DNA of 11,205 bases from an uncultured Cellvibrio sp. Lineage in GTDB: Bacteria > Pseudomonadota > Gammaproteobacteria > Pseudomonadales > Cellvibrionaceae. A program made the translations under genes and the position numbers. Each line of letters opens with the position of its first letter. Positions within the stretch are counted from its first letter, which is position 1. The stretch lies in assembly GCA_946482345.1 (NCBI GenBank), contig CAMLRJ010000062.1:1-11205 (forward strand). Reading direction: 5' to 3'. Positions 6,495 through 11,205 of this stretch are shown here, piece by piece. The notes beneath the pieces are model-generated. The model saw only the letters and a list, made by a program, of their open reading frames with translations, had not been told where the DNA came from and did no database searches.

Positions 6495-7298
6495 TCAATT
6501 CAGTTTTCTGATCCAAATATTTCTGAAACGTACAGGATTACCATGATCCTGTAATCTGAGTGGTGCGCAGCCGTGCGCGTCATAAACCGGTTTGCCAATC
6601 CAGGCTGTTGCACCCTGAACTTCAAAATGATTTTGAACCAGCACACCATTGTGCAATACAGTAATGTAAGCAGGTGTAATCAACTTTTTATGATTATCAA
6701 ATACAGGCGCTGTAAAAATAATATCGTAAGTCTGCCACTTGCCAGGCGCATGGGAAGCATTGACCAGAGGAATTGATTGTTTGTAAATTGCAGCGGCCTG
6801 TCCATTGGCGTAGGTTTTATTTTGATAAGAGTCCAACACTTGAACTTCATAACGCTCTTGCAAAAATACACCTGAATTACTTCGCCCCTGACCTTCCAAA
6901 ATTTTTCCATCACTGGCGGTAATTCTGGTGGGGGTCATCCATTCGATATGTAATTGCACATCACAAAAAGATTCTTTGGTTTTTATATCGCCGGTTTTCG
7001 GCACAACTTCCATTGCATTATCTATTAGACGCCATTTGGCACTACCCTGCTCTGCACCTTGCCATTGGTTCAAATCTTTACCATCAAACAACACAATTGC
7101 ATCAGATGGAATTGCATTTTCATTGACTGAAATCACACTGGGCACAGGCTCCCAGACCTCTGTTGCCAATGATAATTCCCAAGGCTCTTTTTTAGGGGGC
7201 GATTCTTTAGCCGATTCAGCTGCATAAACATTCAGGCTTGTCATTAAGATCCATGCGACACATGGCAATGTCTGAATAAAAAAAGCAGTTTTTTTCAT
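6495..7298 (-). CDS. Exported DUF1080 protein (3-keto-disaccharide hydrolase family)
   Basis: This 267-residue protein belongs to DUF1080 (PF06439), a concanavalin-like beta-sandwich family linked to cleavage of 3-keto-glycosides. Motifs in order are LFDGKDLNQW (70-79), GRSNSGVFLQERYEVQVLDSY (from 138), AAAIYKQSIPLVNAS, GKWQTYDIIFTAPVFD and LRLQDHGNPVRFRNIWIR near the C-terminus. N141, E151 and D156 are in the segment usually conserved in the family. Residues 1-26 form a Sec signal peptide (MKK..., ending VYA); there is no lipobox, so it is probably periplasmic. An upstream in-frame ATG at 7310 exists, but GAGG at 7308-7305 sits correctly only for the ATG at 7298. It leads the two-gene minus-strand operon with the cytochrome/propeller gene. 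Family is confident; the true substrate is unknown. Confidence 0.88.
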   Translation of the reverse strand: MKKTAFFIQTLPCVAWILMTSLNVYAAESAKESPPKKEPWELSLATEVWEPVPSVISVNENAIPSDAIVLFDGKDLNQWQGAEQGSAKWRLIDNAMEVVPKTGDIKTKESFCDVQLHIEWMTPTRITASDGKILEGQGRSNSGVFLQERYEVQVLDSYQNKTYANGQAAAIYKQSIPLVNASHAPGKWQTYDIIFTAPVFDNHKKLITPAYITVLHNGVLVQNHFEVQGATAWIGKPVYDAHGCAPLRLQDHGNPVRFRNIWIRKLN

Positions 7299-7304
7299 AT
7301 TTAA

Positions 7305-7308
7305 CCTC
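7305..7308 (-). promoter_or_regulatory. Ribosome binding site (GAGG) deciding the DUF1080 start
   Basis: GAGG lies 6 nt before the ATG at 7298 and overlaps the alternative upstream ATG at 7310, so it cannot serve that codon. The downstream start also gives a clean signal peptide beginning MKKTAFF. Confidence 0.7.
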
Positions 7309-7378
7309 ATTATTGTTGTTGGCGGACTTTATACGCGGCCAGAAGTCTAACATCTGTCATTTTTACATTGCTTAATAA

Positions 7379-7384
7379 ATTATA
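7379..7384 (-). promoter_or_regulatory. Candidate -10 element (TATAAT) for the DUF1080 operon
   Basis: Reading the minus strand, a perfect TATAAT lies about 80 bp upstream of the DUF1080 start codon. No recognisable -35 is found 15-18 bp upstream, so if this promoter is real it probably needs an activator. The divergent mltD promoter lies immediately beyond it. Confidence 0.35.
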
Positions 7385-7404
7385 AGATAATTAAACCCTT
7401 CGGA

Positions 7405-7433
7405 TTGACCTATGCCAGGCTTCCGCCTATCAT
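7405..7433 (+). promoter_or_regulatory. Sigma-70-type promoter for mltD
   Basis: TTGACC (7405-7410) and TATCAT (7428-7433) each match consensus at five of six positions and are separated by the ideal 17 bp. Transcription would start near 7440, leaving a leader of about 47 nt before the mltD ATG. No other promoter this good was seen in the plus-strand upstream region. Confidence 0.6.
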
Positions 7434-7486
7434 CCGGCGCAGCTTCACCTGACTGGAAGAACCAATAATTATCTGAGGTCATTTTC

Positions 7487-8644
7487 ATGTTTTCGATTTG
7501 CCGACTCAGCAGGCCGCTCAGCCTTGTATCAGTGTTGATTTTATTGATGACAGGCTGTTCCAGTTTACCTTCCAGAAACCCGGAGATTGTAGAAGAACCT
7601 GTTATTGAGCAAGCACCAATTGAAATTACTCCTGAACCCGTTGAAGTAATACCCGCTGACCTCTGGCAAGAAATAGTAAAAGGTTATGGATTGCCGGACG
7701 TTCCTGAACAACACATTCGCGCAAACCTGCTCTGGCTGTCCAAACATCAACGCTACATGGAAAAAGTCACCCGACAGGGAGAGCCTTTTTTGTTTTACAT
7801 TGTTCAGCAGATGCGTGACAACGAAATTCCGCTTGAATTAACCCTGATCCCGATTGTCGAAAGTGCATTCAATCCTTTTATTCAATCCCGCAGTAAGGCT
7901 CTTGGCCTGTGGCAATTTATTCCACGAACCGGTCGCCATTTTGGATTACAACAAAATGTTTTTTATGATGGCCGTCGGGATGTCATCGCATCAACCGATG
8001 CTGCAGTGAAATATTTAAAATATCTTAATAATTTATTTAATGGAGATTGGTTGTTAACCATGGCAGCTTATAACGCTGGTGAAGGTTCGGTGCAACGGGC
8101 AATCAAGAAAAATAAACGGCAAAACAAACCGACAGATTTTTGGTCTTTACCTTTATCCAAACAAACTCGTCACTATGTGCCACAAATAATCGCTATTTCA
8201 AAAGTTATTGCTAATCCTGAACGCTACAACCTGAGTTTAAATCCGATAGCCAACGATCCTTACTTTGAAAAGGTCAGTTTGCCTACCACTATTGATATGG
8301 CGCAAGCAGCAAAAATGGCCAACATAGACCCAACAATTTTACGTAACTTGAATGCTGGTCACACCAAGTGGATTATCGGCCCCACTGCTCCAAAACAAAT
8401 CCTTATTCCTATCGAAAAAATTTCTGAATTTAACACCATATTACCAAACCTGCCCCAAGCAATGATTCCTGCACACGAAATTCGTGCAATGAATAGTGCG
8501 TCTACTTACACAGTGAAATCCGGCGATAGTTTATGGACTATAGCCAGAGCTCATAAAACCAGCGTTTCCAGTTTACAACGCTTGAATAACCTCACATCAA
8601 GGTCTGTCATAAAACCAGGGCAAAAATTAAAAGTGGGTTCGTAA
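7487..8644 (+). CDS. mltD: Membrane-bound lytic murein transglycosylase D
   Basis: This 385-residue lipoprotein cleaves the MurNAc-GlcNAc bond of peptidoglycan with formation of 1,6-anhydro ends. The signal peptide ends in lipobox MTGC with lipidated C24; Ser at +2 predicts the outer membrane. The family 1 SLT domain spans ~100-245: catalytic E125 in IPIVESAF, then [13 protein letters not shown] (GLWQF 140-144) and AAYNAGEG (193-200), and RHYVPQIIA follows. A single LysM domain ([13 protein letters not shown]...KPGQKLKV, 341-383) ends the protein; E. coli MltD is longer (about 450 residues) with two, so this is a short form. The start is supported by GAGG at 7475-7478, 8 nt upstream. No terminator separates it from the next gene (31 bp). 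Confidence 0.92.
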   Translation: MFSICRLSRPLSLVSVLILLMTGCSSLPSRNPEIVEEPVIEQAPIEITPEPVEVIPADLWQEIVKGYGLPDVPEQHIRANLLWLSKHQRYMEKVTRQGEPFLFYIVQQMRDNEIPLELTLIPIVESAFNPFIQSRSKALGLWQFIPRTGRHFGLQQNVFYDGRRDVIASTDAAVKYLKYLNNLFNGDWLLTMAAYNAGEGSVQRAIKKNKRQNKPTDFWSLPLSKQTRHYVPQIIAISKVIANPERYNLSLNPIANDPYFEKVSLPTTIDMAQAAKMANIDPTILRNLNAGHTKWIIGPTAPKQILIPIEKISEFNTILPNLPQAMIPAHEIRAMNSASTYTVKSGDSLWTIARAHKTSVSSLQRLNNLTSRSVIKPGQKLKVGS

Positions 8645-8675
8645 TACATTTTTACATAACAGGTTTTTTCAATTT

Positions 8676-9140
8676 ATGAATCGACATGACTTTCAGTATT
8701 TATGTAATCAAATTAGTGATGAAGTCGAAAGATTATTACCTGAATTTTTACAAAACCCTGATGATTTCAAAATAGCCAAAGGCAACTGTGCTCTTGCCAT
8801 GCTGAATGCGCAGGGTGATTCATCCGGTCGCCTGTTCGGTGACTACCCACCAAGACAACGTGAGTGTGCACAAATTGCCTGGAAAAAAGCAAATCAGGTA
8901 TGGTTAACCGGATATTCAACAGGGCAATTTGAAACACTGGTATATGCAAAACAAATTGATGAAACACAATTCGGATTGGCGCGCCCTGAATATATTGGCT
9001 GGATTGGCGGTGTAGAAGCCAGAACAGCTTCTGGCGAAAGATTAATTTTGGCTTTCAGTGGTATGCGTGGCGAGCAAGATGTCGGTATTTTGAAAAAAGT
9101 AGCAGAAAACCTGAAAAGTTTTTCAATACAGAATGGATAG
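8676..9140 (+). CDS. GlcG/HbpS-like small protein
   Basis: This 154-residue soluble protein has no signal peptide. From residue ~32 its order of elements resembles the GlcG/HbpS fold (PF03928): a core strand CALAMLNAQGDSSGRLFGDYP, a helix QRECAQIAWKKANQVW, TGYSTGQFETLVYAKQ, a GWIGGVEARTASGERLILAFSGM hairpin and a final helix GEQDVGILKKVAENL. Proteins with this fold include haem-binding HbpS and GlcG encoded beside glycolate oxidase genes; their exact roles vary. Here there is no glycolate or haem gene nearby. It follows mltD by 31 bp, with only a weak AGG ribosome site, and precedes the S9 peptidase by 63 bp. The fold assignment is by pattern only and could be wrong. Confidence 0.55.
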   Translation: MNRHDFQYLCNQISDEVERLLPEFLQNPDDFKIAKGNCALAMLNAQGDSSGRLFGDYPPRQRECAQIAWKKANQVWLTGYSTGQFETLVYAKQIDETQFGLARPEYIGWIGGVEARTASGERLILAFSGMRGEQDVGILKKVAENLKSFSIQNG

Positions 9141-9203
9141 TTATTCTGTCACCTTCTAAATAGATAAACACAATTTTCTAAAGAGCAAGTAGGGAGTTAC
9201 AAA

Positions 9204-11171
9204 ATGTTAAGGGTTATCCTGTCATGTTTTTGTTTTTGCATGTTGTTATCCGGTTTTAGTGCCCATGCAGTTCCGACACTAAAAGATTATGGTGCCTTGC
9301 CTACTACCAGCATGGTTGAAATCTCACCAGATGGAAGTTTGGTAGCTTTTCGTACTGTCAAAGAAAATCAAGATTATCTTGCTGTGATTTCTCTGAAAGA
9401 AAAGAAAAAAATTATGCTGCTGGATCTTTCAAAAATCCAACCGTTATACATATATTTCCTTAACAACGAGCAGCTCTATCTTGCTGCATCAGAATATGGT
9501 CGGGTTGATGGCTTTAGAGGGGAGTTCGAAACCAGTACAGGTTTTGTGGTTAATATTAAAACTCAAAAATTTCGACAGTTATTAATTCCCGGCGAAGATC
9601 GTGTTTACCCGGGACAAAGTGGCTTGGGTAGAATAGTTGGCTTTACTGAAGATGGTCAATACGCTTTTATGCCAGCTTACCTGGGCTCTACAGAATTATT
9701 ATTAGGCAGTTCACAGAAGCCCAATTACGGATTGATAAAAGTAAAACTGAGTAGTAAAGGCAGGCATAAAACTGTCAGTCATGGCTCATTATATTCAAAA
9801 GATTTTTTTATTGATAACAATGGAAACATGCTGGTAGAAGAGCGCTACAACGATAAAACCAATGAGCACTCTATAATGGTGTTCGAAAATGGTAAAAAAG
9901 AACCCAAAGAGTTATTTAAGGAAGTCGCTTCAATAATAAACAAAACTTTTATCGCTATCACTCAAGACTATAAATCTCTGGTTTTTACTGAAACCAATAA
10001 TGAAACCGGATATGAAGATTATTATTTGATGGACCTCTCAACAGGAAAAATTAGCTCCACTCCATATGGACGTGATAATTCCGATATTGCCAGCATTTTC
10101 ACGGATAAAAACAGAATAGCCAAAGGCTTGTCCTATTCAGGGTTTTCTCCGACCTATCATTTTTTCGATACAGCTTTGGACGCGCGAATTAAATCTATTG
10201 TTGCAACATTTCCTGATCAGTCAGTTTATATCGTCAGTACTTCTCCAAACTGGAAAAACATTGTGGTAATGGTTGAGGGCTCTCAGTTTGCAGGGGACTA
10301 TTTCCTTTTTGTTGACGGCTCAAATGAACCACAATTTTTAACTTCCAGTCGTCCCAATATAAAAAATGAGGACATAAATCCGATTGGCACCTTAACTTAC
10401 ACCGCGCGTGATGGTCTAAAAATACCCACACTGATCACGATTCCAAGAGATAAAATTTCTTCTATTAAAAATTTACCGGCCATTATTTACCCTCATGGCG
10501 GCCCCGAATCCTATGACAGCATAGAGTTTGAATATCGAGCTCAAGCATTGGCTGCTAACGGTTATCTGGTTATTCAGCCTCAATTTAGGGGTTCAAGTGG
10601 TTTCGGTAGGGCACATGCCGTTGCCGGCTATGGTGAGTGGGGCCAAAAAATGCAGGATGATTTAACCGATGCTGTAAAATTTTTCGCAGACAAAGGTTTT
10701 ATCAACCCGAAAAAAGTGTGCGTAGTCGGAGCCAGTTATGGTGGCTATGCTGCGTTGGCAGGCGGCGCGTTTACGCCAGACATTTACAAGTGTGTCGTAT
10801 CAATTAATGGCATAGGACATGTTGGGGACATGCTGAATTGGGACAAACAGAAGAATGGAAAAGACAGCTCGATTGTGACTTACATGGAAAAACAATTTGG
10901 CAAAGGTGAAATAGATAAAGCCAAACTTGCCAAAATATCACCAGAAGAATTCGCATCCTCTTTTACAGCCCCGGTATTATTGATTCATTCGGAAGATGAC
11001 AAAGTAGTTCCTTTTAGCCAATCCAAAAGTATGTACTCTGCATTAAAACGTAAAAATAAATCAGTGGAGTTAATAGAGCTGGAGGGTGATAACCATCATC
11101 TTCTTGAAAGTAAAACCCGGCTTCAGGCCTTGGAAGCAACGGTCAAGTTCGTCAATCAACATCTCCAATAA
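9204..11171 (+). CDS. Exported S9-family serine peptidase (prolyl oligopeptidase / acylaminoacyl peptidase type)
   Basis: This 655-residue protein has a Sec signal peptide (1-22, ending AHA), an N-terminal beta-propeller region (~25-390, including ISPDGSLVAFRT) and a C-terminal alpha/beta-hydrolase domain (~400-655). The catalytic triad is visible: Ser511 in GASYGGY, Asp599 in HSEDDKVVP and His631 in GDNHHL. The oxyanion-side YPHGGPE motif and QPQFRGSSGFGR are typical of S9 peptidases. Such enzymes cleave short peptides, often after proline or at acylated N-termini; the subtype cannot be fixed here. Cys8, Cys10 and Cys12 fall in the signal peptide and do not form a lipobox. AGGGAG (9191-9196), 7 nt upstream, sets the start. 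It ends 6 bp before a terminator-like hairpin. Confidence 0.9.
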   Translation: MLRVILSCFCFCMLLSGFSAHAVPTLKDYGALPTTSMVEISPDGSLVAFRTVKENQDYLAVISLKEKKKIMLLDLSKIQPLYIYFLNNEQLYLAASEYGRVDGFRGEFETSTGFVVNIKTQKFRQLLIPGEDRVYPGQSGLGRIVGFTEDGQYAFMPAYLGSTELLLGSSQKPNYGLIKVKLSSKGRHKTVSHGSLYSKDFFIDNNGNMLVEERYNDKTNEHSIMVFENGKKEPKELFKEVASIINKTFIAITQDYKSLVFTETNNETGYEDYYLMDLSTGKISSTPYGRDNSDIASIFTDKNRIAKGLSYSGFSPTYHFFDTALDARIKSIVATFPDQSVYIVSTSPNWKNIVVMVEGSQFAGDYFLFVDGSNEPQFLTSSRPNIKNEDINPIGTLTYTARDGLKIPTLITIPRDKISSIKNLPAIIYPHGGPESYDSIEFEYRAQALAANGYLVIQPQFRGSSGFGRAHAVAGYGEWGQKMQDDLTDAVKFFADKGFINPKKVCVVGASYGGYAALAGGAFTPDIYKCVVSINGIGHVGDMLNWDKQKNGKDSSIVTYMEKQFGKGEIDKAKLAKISPEEFASSFTAPVLLIHSEDDKVVPFSQSKSMYSALKRKNKSVELIELEGDNHHLLESKTRLQALEATVKFVNQHLQ

Positions 11172-11177
11172 TTTAAT

Positions 11178-11205
11178 AAAAAAGGAACATTGTTAAAAAT
11201 GTTCC
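11178..11205 (+). terminator. Probable terminator hairpin after the S9 peptidase gene, cut by window end
   Basis: Six A precede an 8-bp perfect stem, GGAACATT (11184-11191) and AATGTTCC (11198-11205), with a 6-nt loop. The window ends at the last stem base, so the expected T-run cannot be seen. The flanking A-run suggests a bidirectional terminator like the one at 1991-2022. Confidence 0.6.

Noticed and set aside
7298..7310. Start of the DUF1080 gene at ATG 7310.
   Set aside because: The GAGG ribosome site overlaps that codon and is correctly spaced only for the ATG at 7298.

Overview
This 11.2 kb window looks like chromosomal DNA of a Gram-negative bacterium, most likely a gammaproteobacterium. 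The support is an MltD-type lipoprotein, Sec signal peptides on most of the encoded proteins, strong GGAG/GAGG ribosome sites and a moderately A+T-rich base composition. A polysaccharide-degrading lineage such as the Cellvibrionaceae would fit the sugar-related genes, but that placement is inference. I see no rRNA, tRNA, CRISPR array, insertion sequence or integrase.

Layout. (1) Bases 1-316 hold the 3' end of an unrecognised plus-strand gene. (2) Bases 304-411 form a dense control region: 11-bp-phased repeats resembling a PhoB box, a TATAGT -10 candidate, and a perfect 12-bp inverted repeat whose right arm contains the Shine-Dalgarno sequence of the next gene. (3) Bases 414-1976 encode a secreted DUF839/PhoX-family protein, followed by a perfectly palindromic bidirectional terminator. 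(4) Bases 2043-3018, minus strand, hold an overlapping two-gene module: a small acidic protein followed by a DUF6036-type nucleotidyltransferase-like protein, reminiscent of toxin-antitoxin pairs. (5) Bases 3189-7298, minus strand, hold a two-gene exported system: a DUF1080 (3-keto-disaccharide hydrolase family) protein, then a 1078-residue protein combining a DUF1080-like N-domain, a c-type cytochrome domain, a DUF6797-like region and a beta-propeller. (6) A 188-bp divergent promoter region separates this from the plus-strand genes mltD (7487-8644), a GlcG/HbpS-like small protein (8676-9140) and an exported S9-family serine peptidase (9204-11171). A probable terminator hairpin is cut by the window end.

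Working model. The DUF1080 gene and the cytochrome/propeller gene probably act together in the periplasm or at the cell surface: the large protein would oxidise a sugar and pass electrons through its haem, and the DUF1080 protein would cleave the resulting keto-sugar glycoside. This is inferred from domain content and gene order. The PhoX-like gene looks like a separately controlled unit, possibly phosphate-responsive, with a second layer of control at translation initiation. mltD and the two genes after it may share a transcript but have no obvious common pathway.
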